A DNA stretch of 64,000 bases from Pseudomonadota bacterium (GTDB lineage Bacteria > Pseudomonadota > Alphaproteobacteria > Azospirillales > Azospirillaceae). The position numbers and the translations under genes were made by a program. Positions 43,911 through 53,928 of the stretch are shown piece by piece. Within the stretch, counting starts at the first letter, position 1. Each line of letters opens with the position of its first letter. The stretch spans positions 123,527-187,526 of the forward strand of contig JAFAFA010000048.1 in NCBI GenBank assembly GCA_023423695.1, written 5' to 3'. Below the pieces are notes generated by a model that did no database searches, had not been told where the DNA came from, and saw only the letters and a program-made list of their open reading frames with translations.

Positions 43911-43990
43911 CATCCTGAGTACATGGCCGATCCCGCCGATTTCACTGCCGGGGTCGGCCCCTCCCCTCTTGTCGCCTTTGGAGCGGTCCC

Positions 43991-45049
43991 ATGCGCGTCG
44001 ACGAACTCGACACCCCCGTCCCCGTCATCGACCTCGACCGGGTCGAGCATAACCTGACCAAGATGCAGGAATACTGCGACCGGCACGGGTTGGCGCTGCG
44101 CCCGCACATCAAGACCCACAAGCTTCCCCAATTCGCGCTGCGCCAGATCGAACTGGGCGCCGTCGGTATCACCTGCCAGAAGATCGGCGAAGCGCTGGTG
44201 ATGGCCGAGGCAGGCTGCGCCGACATCCTGCTGACCTACCCCATCGTCGGCGCCGCCAAGGTGAAGCCGTTGGCGGAGCTGGCCGGCAAGACCAGGCTTA
44301 CGGTGGCGCTCGACAACGCCGTCGCCCTCGACACCGTGGCCGCCGCCGCCGCTGAGGCCGGCGTCGAGATCGGCATCCTGGTGGAGTTCGACAGCGGCGA
44401 CGGCCGTTGCGGCGTGCAGACCCCGGACGAGGTGCTGACGCTGGCCCGCCGCGCCGCCGGCAACGGGCTGACCCGCTTCCGCGGCCTGATGACCTATCCG
44501 CGCGGTCCCCGCACCGTACCCTTCGTCGCCGAGACCCGCGCCCTGCTGGACGGCGCCGGCATCGCGGTGGAGACGGTTTCCGTCGGCGGCACCCCCGGCT
44601 GCTGGGACACCCATGAGCTTCCCGGCGTGACCGAGCTGCGCGTCGGCACCTACATCTACCACGACCGCGCCACCGTCGGCGCCGGGGTGGCGACGCTCGA
44701 CGAGTGCGCCGTGCATGTCCACGCCACCGTGGTCAGCCGCCCCACCCCCGACCGCGCGGTGCTGGACTGCGGCAGCAAGACCCTGTCGAGCGACCGCGTC
44801 GCCCCGTCGGTCGGCGAAGGGTACGGCCTGATCCTCGATTACCCCGACGCGGTGATCGTCCGCGTCAACGAGGAGCATGCGGTGGTCGATCTCAGCAAAA
44901 GCGCGGCGAAGCCGGAGATCGGCGACCGCGTGCGCATCCTGCCCAACCATGTCTGCGTGGTGACCAACCTGCACGACCGCATGGCGATCAGCCGCAACGG
45001 CGAGGTCGCCGGCGACTGGCCGGTGCCGGCGCGCGGCTGCACCCGCTGA
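43991..45049 (+). CDS. D-threonine aldolase/D-serine dehydratase-like PLP enzyme
   Basis: 352 residues. Fold-type III (alanine racemase N-terminal) barrel at about 10-240, with the PLP lysine in LRPHIKTHK (Lys41 by family alignment). A C-terminal DSD1-type domain has the metal-binding His-x-Cys in PNHVCVVTN. These features mark the DTA/DSD family, whose members cleave D-threonine to glycine and acetaldehyde or dehydrate D-serine to pyruvate and ammonia. Which reaction applies cannot be told by eye. RidA just upstream favours a dehydratase, which gives an enamine intermediate. Confidence 0.88.
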   Translation: MRVDELDTPVPVIDLDRVEHNLTKMQEYCDRHGLALRPHIKTHKLPQFALRQIELGAVGITCQKIGEALVMAEAGCADILLTYPIVGAAKVKPLAELAGKTRLTVALDNAVALDTVAAAAAEAGVEIGILVEFDSGDGRCGVQTPDEVLTLARRAAGNGLTRFRGLMTYPRGPRTVPFVAETRALLDGAGIAVETVSVGGTPGCWDTHELPGVTELRVGTYIYHDRATVGAGVATLDECAVHVHATVVSRPTPDRAVLDCGSKTLSSDRVAPSVGEGYGLILDYPDAVIVRVNEEHAVVDLSKSAAKPEIGDRVRILPNHVCVVTNLHDRMAISRNGEVAGDWPVPARGCTR

Positions 45050-45078
45050 CCCGCTGAACCCAATTCCGGGATCCCGCC

Positions 45079-46079
<1,001 letters not shown>

Positions 46080-46083
<4 letters not shown>

Positions 46084-47081
46084 CCGCCGCGACCGTTACC
46101 GAACAGCCCCTGCTGAGCGTCCGCAATCTGGAGAAGCGTTTCCCGGTGCGCGGCGGGCTGCTGCAACGGCCGGTCGGCTGGGTGAAGGCGGTGGACGACC
46201 TGTCCTTCGACCTGAACCGCGGCGAGGTGCTGGGGCTGGTCGGCGAATCAGGCTCCGGCAAGACCACCGCCGGGCGCAGCATCCTGCGGCTGATCGAACC
46301 GACCGGCGGCTCCATCCGCTTCAACGGGCAGGAGATCACCGGCCTGGGCACGGCGGAGATGCGGGCGCAGCGCCGCCGCATGCAGATCGTCTTCCAAGAC
46401 CCCTATGCCAGCCTCGACCCGCGCCAGCGCGTGCGCGAGGTGATCGGCGAGGCTCTGACGATCCACAACATCGGCAGCCGTGCCGACCGCCGCGACCGCG
46501 TGGCCGCGCTCTTGGAGAAGGTCGGCCTGACCGCCGACGCCATGGACCGCTTCCCGCACGAGTTCTCCGGCGGCCAGCGCCAGCGCATCGGCATCGCCCG
46601 CGCCCTGGCGGTGGAACCCGACTTCATCGTCGCGGACGAGCCGGTGTCGGCGCTCGACGTCTCGGTGCAGGCGCAGGTGGTGAACCTGCTGGGCGACTTG
46701 CAGCGCGAGCTGGGGCTGGCGGTGCTGTTCATCGCCCATGACCTTGCGGTGGTGCGCTACATCAGCGACCGGGTGGCGGTGATGTATCTCGGCCGCCTGA
46801 TGGAGATCGCGCCGAGCGATTCCCTCTACGAGCGCCCGCGCCACCCCTACACCATGGCCCTGCTGTCGGCCGCCCCCGACCCGGACCCCGACGCGCCGAA
46901 GTCCCGCATGCTGCTGGACGGCGACGTGCCGAGCCCGATGAACCCGCCGTCCGGCTGCGTCTTCCGGACGCGCTGCCCATTTGCGCTGCCGGCCTGTGCG
47001 GAGCCGGAAGCCCGGGTGCTGCGCGAGGTGGCGCCGGGGCATTCGGTGGCGTGTATCCGGGATGATGTGGGGGTGGGGTGA
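46080..47081 (+). CDS. dipeptide-type ABC ATPase, DppF-like (operon A)
   Basis: 333 residues. Walker A GESGSGKT, FQDPYASLDPRQRV (typical of DppF/OppF), signature SGGQRQRIGIARAL, Walker B IVADEPVSALDV, and the C-terminal CVFRTRCPFALPAC cysteine motif. Together with the DppD-like protein it powers the two operon A permeases. Last gene of operon A; the AT-rich islet begins about 10 bases after its stop. Confidence 0.94.
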
Positions 47082-47287
47082 GGGTTAAATGATACCGTGA
47101 TTTCCATTTTGCATCAAGAACAGCCACCCCACAACTATGACTGGCATATTATCACCTAATCCTCGGTCCCGCCGCCAGGATGATTGGCATCAAGGCACAT
47201 ATTGGACAGCCTCATTAACAACCCTGAAGAAGTCTCACATCCAAAGTTTACCTATCATCTGAAGAATAATGTACCTGCTAACTTTTC

Positions 47288-48136
47288 TTAGGAGATACCT
47301 CGGGACTTTTTAAACGCACCTTCGTGCTTAGATATAAATTCTGATATTGTTCTTCTATCACGAACATCCGGAAGAGAAATATTTAACTTTCCCGATATAG
47401 CTAGCGCATAGCTCATCTGCCTTTCAGAAGCGGAATCAGGATGAATTTCCTTTGCAGGCCAAATATTTATTAAATCTCGCAACGAGGAGTTTGCTGTTAA
47501 GTCGATCAAAATTGGTGGCACGTACACCTTTTGAGCATTATCATTAAGACCAACGATATCAACATGACTAGGATTCTCCACAAGAACTTGAAAAGTTCTC
47601 CGGCTTCTATCTATCGTTTTATGAAAATCAAGGGTAATGTCTTCCCAACCTGGGAAATACTCAAGGCTGACTCGACTAGCGGTATCATAAAATCCAAGCT
47701 CTTCAGAAATAAAAATTCTCGAGAACGATTCATAAAGATAATCAACTCTGAACCAAACTGATTCCTTCATCTGCTGATTGTTGAGAATACAAAGCCATGC
47801 CGGTATATTTGACACTCTTTGAAATTCAAATAATCCGCAGATATCTTCCCAAGCCAATCTCACCCAATGAACAGGGAGATCGTAATAGGTGTCGTTGCCA
47901 TTTTCATCTTCAAATTCTAATCTAACTTTGTTCGAGTTAAAGTCATAGGACTTTACATCAATTGCAATGGTTCCAAAACCATCCATCATTGCGATAAAGT
48001 CAGGCCGATGAATCTGCTGATGTGGTTTAGCTCTCTTCGCGCCATCAGCAACCGTGAACGCTGACTGCTCGACAAAAATCCAATGGCAGCCTTGTCGAGT
48101 AAGCCAGCTACCAACTTCGCTCTCAGAAACAATCAT
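47288..48136 (-). CDS. orphan PD-(D/E)XK nuclease-like protein of an AT-rich islet
   Basis: 282 residues from an AT-rich gene, clearly unlike the GC-rich neighbours in base and codon use. The N-terminal part has Pro45-Asp46, 13 residues, then Asp60-Val-Lys62 at the end of a strand (HRPDFIAMM ... TIAIDVKS), the metal-binding core of PD-(D/E)XK nucleases. Gln/His-rich residues (KPHQQIHRPD) precede it. The rest (Trp/Phe-rich, residues 80-280) is not recognised. The gene stands alone, so it is not obviously a restriction-modification component: no methyltransferase is present. A defence or mobile-element nuclease is the most likely role; probably acquired by transfer. Confidence 0.65.
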   Translation of the reverse strand: MIVSESEVGSWLTRQGCHWIFVEQSAFTVADGAKRAKPHQQIHRPDFIAMMDGFGTIAIDVKSYDFNSNKVRLEFEDENGNDTYYDLPVHWVRLAWEDICGLFEFQRVSNIPAWLCILNNQQMKESVWFRVDYLYESFSRIFISEELGFYDTASRVSLEYFPGWEDITLDFHKTIDRSRRTFQVLVENPSHVDIVGLNDNAQKVYVPPILIDLTANSSLRDLINIWPAKEIHPDSASERQMSYALAISGKLNISLPDVRDRRTISEFISKHEGAFKKSRGIS

Positions 48137-48231
48137 TTGATATTTATCTCTAGGTTCTGGATTTATCCGTCATAATGCACAATTTTTTGAGAGAATCAAC
48201 TCCGCCTAATCAACTTTCCCTTCATGATGGT

Positions 48232-48261
48232 TTTTAAGAGAAACTCACGCGTAAGGGTCAA
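48232..48261 (-). promoter_or_regulatory. candidate promoter of the nuclease-like gene
   Basis: On the minus strand TTGACC (48261-48256) and TTAAAA (48237-48232) with an 18-base spacer, about 90 bases upstream of the ATG at 48136. The surrounding 319-base gap 48137-48455 is AT-rich and shows no gene; by chance such sequence often yields promoter-like matches. Confidence 0.3.
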
Positions 48262-48455
48262 CTTATAAATACCATACTAGATAATAATAGAATAAAATTC
48301 TCTGCAATTTACTTACCAGAGCACTCATTCGGACTTGGCTCTCGGATATCAAATAATCAAAAAATTATCTTACGTACCCAGGAATCAAATTGAATGCAGA
48401 CCATCAAAGATATTTGCGCCCTCCGAAAATATTGACTGGTCTCATCCAACATTCT

Positions 48456-48935
48456 TCACCCCCTACGCGCCGCCTCAATCGCCGCCACGTCGATCTTCGT
48501 CATCCCCATCATCGCCTCGAACGCCCGCTTGGCGTCCTCCCCGCCGGCCGCCAGCGCATCGGTCAGCACGCGGGGCGTAATCTGCCAGGAGATCCCCCAG
48601 CGGTCCTTGCACCAACCGCAGGCGCTCTCCTGGCCGCCGTTGCCGACGATGGCGGTCCAATAGCGGTCGGTCTCCTCCTGGTCGTCGGTGGCGATCTGGA
48701 ACGAGAACGCTTCGCTGTGCGTGAAGGTCGGGCCGCCGTTCAGGCCGAGGCAGGAGAGGCCGGCGACGGTGAACTCGACCGTCAGAACGTCGCCCGCCTT
48801 GCCGGACGGGTAGTCGGCGGGGGCGCGGTGGACGGCGTGCACCGCACTGTCGGGGAAGGTCGCGGCGTAGAAGCGGGCTGCGGAATCGGCGTCCTTGTCG
48901 AACCAGAGGCATATCGTGGTCTTGGCGAGGGCCAT
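48456..48935 (-). CDS. VOC-fold protein of the PhnB/3-demethylubiquinone-methyltransferase-like family
   Basis: 159 residues from the ATG at 48935 (MALAKTTICLWFDKDADSAARFY) with AAAGGAC ahead. Family motifs: FYAATFPDSAV, FTHSEAFSFQIATDDQEE, DRYWTAIVGNGGQESACGWC split by a loop, WGISWQITPRVL, and the C-terminal AFEAMMGMTKIDVAAIEAA. The related annotation as a methyltransferase is historical. Members are small VOC-fold proteins with unknown substrates. It lies at the border of the AT-rich islet and returns to normal high GC. Confidence 0.85.
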   Translation of the reverse strand: MALAKTTICLWFDKDADSAARFYAATFPDSAVHAVHRAPADYPSGKAGDVLTVEFTVAGLSCLGLNGGPTFTHSEAFSFQIATDDQEETDRYWTAIVGNGGQESACGWCKDRWGISWQITPRVLTDALAAGGEDAKRAFEAMMGMTKIDVAAIEAARRG

Positions 48936-49141
48936 GGCTTGTCCTTTCGCGCTGAAACCGATTCCGGCCTGGGGCTGTGTGCCGCCGGATAAGGTTTTAC
49001 CACCGCAAGTATCACGGTGGCGATAGGCCAAGCGTCCAAGGGCGCTATTCTTGACGCCCCCTCGCTCGGGGCATAGGATTCCGCCGTCTGAAACAGGTTA
49101 GGTTCGGGACGGTTGGCCCGGCCCCCGCAATGCGGGTCCTT

Positions 49142-49172
49142 CCGTTGCCAGGGAACAACCCAATGGCAACGG
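49142..49172. repeat. inverted repeat between two divergent VOC genes
   Basis: CCGTTGCCA (49142-49150) and TGGCAACGG (49164-49172) form a perfect 9-bp stem with a 13-base loop. It sits in the 292-base gap 48936-49227 upstream of the VOC gene at 49228. It may be an operator or a leader hairpin; no other feature is seen in this gap. Confidence 0.4.
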
Positions 49173-49227
49173 CCCAAGACTATCAGGGTGCGTGCATGAT
49201 GCAGGCGCCGATAGCAGGGGCATGGAC

Positions 49228-49653
49228 ATGAAGCCGAGAATTTCCGTTCTGACACTGGGCGTCGCCGACCTCGACCGGGCGCTTGCCTTCTATCGCGACG
49301 GCCTCGGCCTGCCCACGAAAGGCATCATCGGGCGCGAGTTCGACCATGGCGCGGTCGCCTTCTTCGATCTGTCCGGCGGACTGAAACTGGCGATCTGGGC
49401 GCAGGACGACATCTGCCACGACACCGGCTTGGCCAAAACTCCCATCAGCTCCACCGCCGTCACCATCGGGCACAATGTCACGCGCAAGAGCGAGGTGGAC
49501 GAGGTGATGGAGGCCGCAGGCCGCGCCGGCGCCGAACTCGTCAAGACCGCGCAGGACACCTTCTACGGCGGCTATGCCGGATATTTCCGGGACCCGGACG
49601 GGCATCTGTGGGAGGTCGTCTGGAACCCCCATCTGCTCCCGGCCGATGACTGA
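49228..49653 (+). CDS. VOC/glyoxalase-fold protein
   Basis: 141 residues from the ATG at 49228, chosen over 49222 because AGGGG lies seven bases ahead. The bleomycin-resistance/glyoxalase fold shows in ISVLTLGVADLDRALAFYRDGLGLP, then GAVAFFDLSGGLKLAIW, and the ending YAGYFRDPDGHLWEVVWNP with metal-binding-type His and Glu. Members include lactoylglutathione lyase relatives and dioxygenases; substrate not determinable. A monocistronic unit. Confidence 0.85.
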   Translation: MKPRISVLTLGVADLDRALAFYRDGLGLPTKGIIGREFDHGAVAFFDLSGGLKLAIWAQDDICHDTGLAKTPISSTAVTIGHNVTRKSEVDEVMEAAGRAGAELVKTAQDTFYGGYAGYFRDPDGHLWEVVWNPHLLPADD

Positions 49654-49700
49654 CCGACGGCGGCCGTGGCCGGTCCCTTGAGCTTGTAACCCAGTACGGC

Positions 49701-50138
49701 TCAATAGGGCTTCACCACCACCAGCGTGACGATGGCAATGACCCCGGCGATCACCAGCAGCGGGGAGAAGCGCAGCAGCGGCGAAACCGGGCGGGCACCC
49801 GTCGCGGGAGCCGGTTCGCCCAGCCGGCGCAGTCCGGCGGCGAGCTTGCCGTGCAGGGCGGACAGGGCGATGACGATGGCGACCTTCGCCACCAGCCACG
49901 GCTCCAGGCCCCAGCCGCCCCACAGCACCAGCGTGATGCCGAGAATCCAGGCGAGCCCCATCGCCGGGGAGGTCACGCGGCGGTCCCAGCGGGATGCCGC
50001 GCGCAGGATGCGGGCCGGTCCCTCCTCGGCGGCGGTCGTGGAGTCCAATGCGCTGATCAGGATGGCGACGACGGACATCCCCGCGATCCACACCGTCACC
50101 GCGGCGACGTGCAGCCCGATAAGCCAGATGTACTCCAC
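49701..50138 (-). CDS. CopD/HemJ-like membrane protein
   Basis: 145 residues with four membrane helices. The first helix has a His (IGLHVAAVTVWIAGMSVV) and the third a Lys (WLVAKVAIVIALSALHGKL); such polar residues in helices are shared by CopD and HemJ-type heme/copper proteins. A Pro-rich loop lies between helices three and four. The copper versus heme role cannot be decided. It ends 48 bases from the convergent VOC gene. Confidence 0.7.
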   Translation of the reverse strand: MEYIWLIGLHVAAVTVWIAGMSVVAILISALDSTTAAEEGPARILRAASRWDRRVTSPAMGLAWILGITLVLWGGWGLEPWLVAKVAIVIALSALHGKLAAGLRRLGEPAPATGARPVSPLLRFSPLLVIAGVIAIVTLVVVKPY

Positions 50139-50167
50139 GACGGTCCCTCAAGAGCCTCGTTTGGGCG

Positions 50168-51118
50168 TCAGGCGCCCACTTGCAGGATGATCTTACCGCG
50201 GCCGTGGCCGGAATCGAGCCGTTCATGCGCCTTGCCGACCTGCTCCAGCGGCAGGACGGCGTCGACGATCACCCTGGCCTGCCCGCGCTCGAACAGCGGC
50301 GCCATCTCGCGCAGGCGGGCGCCCTCGCGGGTCAGGAAGGTGCCGTAGAGGGTCTGGTTCTTCACATAGAGCGCGTCGAGGTCGCCGGTCGGCGGCAGGA
50401 TGGTGGCGATGCGGCCGAAGGGGCGCGTCGCATGCGTGCTCATCGGCACATTGCCGCCGGCGGTGTCGAAGGCGGCGTCCACCCCTGCCCCGCCCGCCTC
50501 GCGCAGGATCTGGTCTATCACGTCGGTGTCGCGGTAGTCGAGCGTCACGTCGGCGCCGAGATCGCGCATCGCCTCGTGGTTGGCCTTGCTGGCGGTGGCG
50601 AGCACGCGGGCGCCCGCCGCCTTGGCGAACTGGATGGCGAAGCTGCCGACACCGCCGGCCCCGCCATGGATCAGCACCGTCTCGCCGGGTCGCACCGCCA
50701 GACGGCGGACAATGGCCTCCCACGCCGTGCCGCCGGCCAGCGGGATGCCCGCCGCCTCGACATGGCTGAGGCCGGACGGCTTGTGCGCGACGATGGACGC
50801 GGCGGCGACGGTGTATTCGGCATAGCTGCCGTTGGGGTTGCCGAAGATCTCCGGGGTGTAGAACACCTCGTCGCCGGCCTTGAAGCCGGTCGCGCCGGGG
50901 CCGACCTCCTCGACCACGCCCGACACGTCATAGCCCAGCACCGCCGGGAAGGGGATGCCGGCCCAGCTGCCGGCCTGCCGGATCTTGGCATCCACCGGGT
51001 TGGTGCCGGATGCCACCACCCGCACCAGCAGTTCGCCCGGCCCCGCGACCGGGCGCGGCCGGTCCTGCAGTTCGAACACGTCGGGACCGCCGAACCGCGA
51101 AATCACCATCGCACGCAT
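50168..51118 (-). CDS. NADPH:quinone oxidoreductase-type zinc-free alcohol dehydrogenase
   Basis: 316 residues from the ATG at 51118 with GGAGG eight bases ahead. The MDR fold starts MRAMVISRFGGPDVFELQDRP. The motif GYDVSGVVEEVGPGATGFKAGDEVF lies in the catalytic domain and HGGAGGVGSFAIQFAKAAGARVLATAS in the NAD(P)-binding domain (AxxGxG variant). It lacks the Cys ligands of zinc alcohol dehydrogenases, so it belongs to the quinone reductase branch. Enone or quinone reduction is likely. The upstream direct repeats at 51145-51176 suggest specific control. Confidence 0.88.
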   Translation of the reverse strand: MRAMVISRFGGPDVFELQDRPRPVAGPGELLVRVVASGTNPVDAKIRQAGSWAGIPFPAVLGYDVSGVVEEVGPGATGFKAGDEVFYTPEIFGNPNGSYAEYTVAAASIVAHKPSGLSHVEAAGIPLAGGTAWEAIVRRLAVRPGETVLIHGGAGGVGSFAIQFAKAAGARVLATASKANHEAMRDLGADVTLDYRDTDVIDQILREAGGAGVDAAFDTAGGNVPMSTHATRPFGRIATILPPTGDLDALYVKNQTLYGTFLTREGARLREMAPLFERGQARVIVDAVLPLEQVGKAHERLDSGHGRGKIILQVGA

Positions 51119-51144
51119 GCCGCCATCCTCCGCTCCGGGCGCTG

Positions 51145-51176
51145 CACCGTTGCAGACTGCCGAGGCCACCGTTGCA
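51145..51176. promoter_or_regulatory. two 10-bp direct repeats upstream of the quinone reductase gene
   Basis: CACCGTTGCA at 51145-51154 and again at 51167-51176, 22 bases apart (two helical turns), 27-58 bases upstream of the ATG at 51118. This fits a dimeric regulator site over the promoter. The rest of the 334-base gap 51119-51452 shows no gene. Confidence 0.5.
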
Positions 51177-51452
51177 AACCGGCTCCTGCCTGTCCAGCGG
51201 GGGAGAGGGGCAGCGGTGTCCGCCGGGGTGCCCCGTTGGGGGCCAAACACCGCCGATTAACGTCAATCCTTCTTCAGCACTCTCGCAAACGCGGAGTGGC
51301 TCTTTCACCGGGACGACGAGCGCCACATTCGGGATGTATGACATAAAACATGTTGCGCGCAAGAAGAGTGCCTAGGCGCAATCATCGCTCCACTTCAGAA
51401 CGGTCTTGATGAAATCTGCAACCACAGTCGGATCGTGAACAGGGAGCTTTTG

Positions 51453-52109
51453 ATGCCTCCGGAAAACAACCCTCCTCCCCCATCGCCCAATTTGGCAACC
51501 CAATTCCTTGCGGAGGAATACAAAGCACTTCGTGAAGAGATCAAGTCGTTGGTCGCAGAGAACCAGACCATGGAGCGGTTCGCCGGAGGAGCGGTGGCCG
51601 CGGTGATAACATGGCTGCTGACGACGAAAGGCATTTCGGATTTCGCTATGATTTGCGCGGCGTTCATTCCGCTTGCAATTACGCTCATCGCCGGGCTTCG
51701 CTGCTATGGCATCGGGTTACGGCTGGGACAAATCGGCGCCTATATAAGTACATACGAAGCTTGGGTTATGCAGGCTTCATCTGCTCAAAGCCCTCTTCAA
51801 CCTACCGGTTGGGAAACAAAATTCCTTCAAATGACTGGTTCAGCACCAGAAAACAACAACCCATCGCGCTTTCTCGGAATACTTAAATACTATCTGCATA
51901 GATCCCCATTTTACTTTACCGCAAAGACGTATTGGGCAGGGCTTTTCACAATTTCTTTGGTTTTCTTAGTAATATCTATTGTAGACAGCCCAGCTGCGAC
52001 GACTACATTGAAAGGCGCCACCGTCACCGTATCCGACCCTTCCGGATCGTCCAGCACGGTGACGGTCCCACTCGGTTTCACGATCGAGGTCAAGCGCCCG
52101 GCGAACTGA
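51453..52109 (+). CDS. hypothetical membrane protein
   Basis: 218 residues from the ATG at 51453, preferred over an upstream GTG because GGGAG lies six bases ahead. Domain order: Pro/Asn-rich start, coiled coil (about 16-45), two membrane helices (about 46-90), a loop with aromatic residues, a third helix (about 160-180), then a Ser/Thr/Val-rich tail with a short internal echo (GATVTVSD and SSTVTVPLG). Base composition is less GC-rich than its neighbours, so it may be a recent arrival. No family recognised. It is convergent with the isoaspartyl peptidase gene (14-base gap). Confidence 0.65.
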   Translation: MPPENNPPPPSPNLATQFLAEEYKALREEIKSLVAENQTMERFAGGAVAAVITWLLTTKGISDFAMICAAFIPLAITLIAGLRCYGIGLRLGQIGAYISTYEAWVMQASSAQSPLQPTGWETKFLQMTGSAPENNNPSRFLGILKYYLHRSPFYFTAKTYWAGLFTISLVFLVISIVDSPAATTTLKGATVTVSDPSGSSSTVTVPLGFTIEVKRPAN

Positions 52110-52123
52110 CGGGCGCTCCGGCC

Positions 52124-53083
52124 TCAGCCGATCCGGAACTCCTCGCGGTGGATCGCCGTCATCGCCAGCCCCTCCGGACCGATGGCGCCGCGATACATGC
52201 CGGAGCAGTTGAAGGGCAGAGCCACCCGGCCGTCGCGGTCGATGGCGATCAGGCCGCCGGAACCGCCGATCACGCCCAGCTCGTCCACCACGTCGCCGGC
52301 GGCGCGCTCCAGGGTCTGGCCGGCCCAACGCATACGGGCGTCGATCTCGTGGGCGGCGCAGCGGCGGATGAAATGCTCACCGTGGCCGGTGGCGGAGACG
52401 GCGCAGGTGATGTTGTCGGCGAAGGTGCCGGCGCCGATCACCGGGCTGTCGCCAACACGGCCCTTGGCCTTGGCGGTCATGCCGCCGGTCGAGGTGGCGG
52501 CGGCGAGATTGCCGTCGCGGTCCCGGGCGACGGCGCCGACGGTGCCGTGGCGGCGCTGCTCGTCGCCATCGTCGGGAGCATTGGAACGGCGGCGCTCAAG
52601 CTCGGCCTGCAGGGCGTCCCAGCGCGGCTGGGTGAAGAAATAGGGAGCCTCCTCCATCGGCAGCCCCTGGCGGCGACAGAGGTCGAGCGCGCCTTCGCCG
52701 ATCAGCAGGACATGCTCGCTGTGCTCCATCACCGCGCGGGCGGCCAGGATGGGGTTGCGCGGGCCGAACAGACCGGCCACCGCACCGGCGGCACGGTCAC
52801 GGCCGTCCATGATGGCGGCGTCCATCTCCTGCTTGCCCTCCGCGGTGAAGACGGCGCCGCGGCCGGCGTTGAACAGCGGCTCGTCCTCCAGCGCCATCAC
52901 GGCGGCGGTGACGGCGTCGAGCGCGCTGCCGCCATCGGCCAGCACCTCGTGCCCGGCGGCCAGCGCCCGGCGCAGGCCGGCATGGTAGCCCTCGGTCAGC
53001 ACGGGGGTCAGGGCGTTGCGCTTGATGGTGCCGGCGCCGCCATGGATGGCCAGCGCGAAGGGCTGCGGTTGGGTGAAGCTCAT
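52124..53083 (-). CDS. iaaA: isoaspartyl peptidase/L-asparaginase (Ntn hydrolase)
   Basis: 319 residues from the ATG at 53083. Family motifs: ALAIHGGAGTI at the start, DGGSALDAV, NAGRGAVFT, and the nucleophile Thr181 in HGTVGAVARD (after autocleavage Thr becomes the new N-terminus). The second half has STGGMTAKAKGRVGDSPVIG and ATGHGEHFIR. The enzyme hydrolyses beta-aspartyl dipeptides and often asparagine. It is the last gene of operon B, 11 bases after the DppA-type gene, so the substrates delivered would include isopeptides. Confidence 0.92.
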   Translation of the reverse strand: MSFTQPQPFALAIHGGAGTIKRNALTPVLTEGYHAGLRRALAAGHEVLADGGSALDAVTAAVMALEDEPLFNAGRGAVFTAEGKQEMDAAIMDGRDRAAGAVAGLFGPRNPILAARAVMEHSEHVLLIGEGALDLCRRQGLPMEEAPYFFTQPRWDALQAELERRRSNAPDDGDEQRRHGTVGAVARDRDGNLAAATSTGGMTAKAKGRVGDSPVIGAGTFADNITCAVSATGHGEHFIRRCAAHEIDARMRWAGQTLERAAGDVVDELGVIGGSGGLIAIDRDGRVALPFNCSGMYRGAIGPEGLAMTAIHREEFRIG

Positions 53084-53094
53084 GGGTGCGGGTC

Positions 53095-53928
53095 TCAGCG
53101 CAGGGCGGCGGACATGGCCGACAGGGTGTTGATCCAGCCGAGAGCGGCGGCCATGCTGGCGGCCGGCAGACGGACGGTGACGGGGTCGAGGCGCTCGCAA
53201 ACCGGGATCAGGGCGGCCAGATCGGCCAGTGCCGGGCTGGTCATCTCGATCTCCAGCCGGTAGGGCGCCCCGTCGGCTTGCGGCGGAACGCGGAAGGGCG
53301 GGATGCTCGCCGCCCGGCGGACGGCGCGGGTCGCCGCCTCGCGGATGCGGTCGCGGGCGACCGACGGCGCCACGGAGCGGGCGGCGCGCTGGCCGAGCGC
53401 CTGCTTGACCACCACCTGCTCGGCGTCCGGGAACAGCGGCGCCATCTCCGCGGCGAAACGGTCGTCACCGCTTAGCAGAATGACCGGCACACCGATCTCA
53501 CCGGCATAGGCGCCGTAATTGCCCGCCTCCCCCAGTTCCATGCCGTTCACGCGGACGCGGCCGAAGGCGAAGCTGTTGGTGGTGTGGGCGAGGATGCCGT
53601 ATTGCCGGGCCGAGGTGTGGAAGCCGACGCACATCACCCCGGCGGCGTCCGGCTCCAGCCCGGCGAACATGCCGATGGGCTTCGGTCGTCCCAGGATCAG
53701 TTCGGCGGCCGGGTGCAGCTCGTCCGGCAGCAGGTTGACCATCGGACCATGGCTGTCGTTGACCAGGATTTCGCTCGCTCCTCCTTCCAACGCGCCTTCG
53801 ATGGCGGCGTTGACCTCGGCGGTCATCAGGCGGCGGGCGCGCTCATACTCGGCATTGCCCGGCGTCACCTGCTGCTGGGAGACGACGCCGGCCACGCCTT
53901 CGATGTCGGCGGAGATGTAGATCTTCAC
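53095..53928 (-). CDS. dppA: DppA-type zinc D-aminopeptidase (M55 family)
   Basis: 277 residues from the GTG at 53928, which overlaps the stop of the P1 peptidase gene (GTGA) and has GGGAG seven bases ahead. Zinc ligands match the Bacillus DppA numbering: Asp8 and Glu10 in SADIEG, His60 in NDSHG, His104 in GFHTSA; His115 in LAHTTNSF fits the catalytic His, and Glu131/Glu134 the last acidic ligand. DppA removes N-terminal D-amino acids (D-Ala-D-Ala, D-Ala-Gly-Gly). No signal peptide, so it acts in the cytoplasm after import. Confidence 0.92.
   Translation of the reverse strand: MKIYISADIEGVAGVVSQQQVTPGNAEYERARRLMTAEVNAAIEGALEGGASEILVNDSHGPMVNLLPDELHPAAELILGRPKPIGMFAGLEPDAAGVMCVGFHTSARQYGILAHTTNSFAFGRVRVNGMELGEAGNYGAYAGEIGVPVILLSGDDRFAAEMAPLFPDAEQVVVKQALGQRAARSVAPSVARDRIREAATRAVRRAASIPPFRVPPQADGAPYRLEIEMTSPALADLAALIPVCERLDPVTVRLPAASMAAALGWINTLSAMSAALR

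Noticed and set aside
47531..47761. 76-codon plus-strand open frame inside the AT-rich islet
   Set aside because: No ribosome-binding site and it lies entirely opposite the nuclease-like gene.
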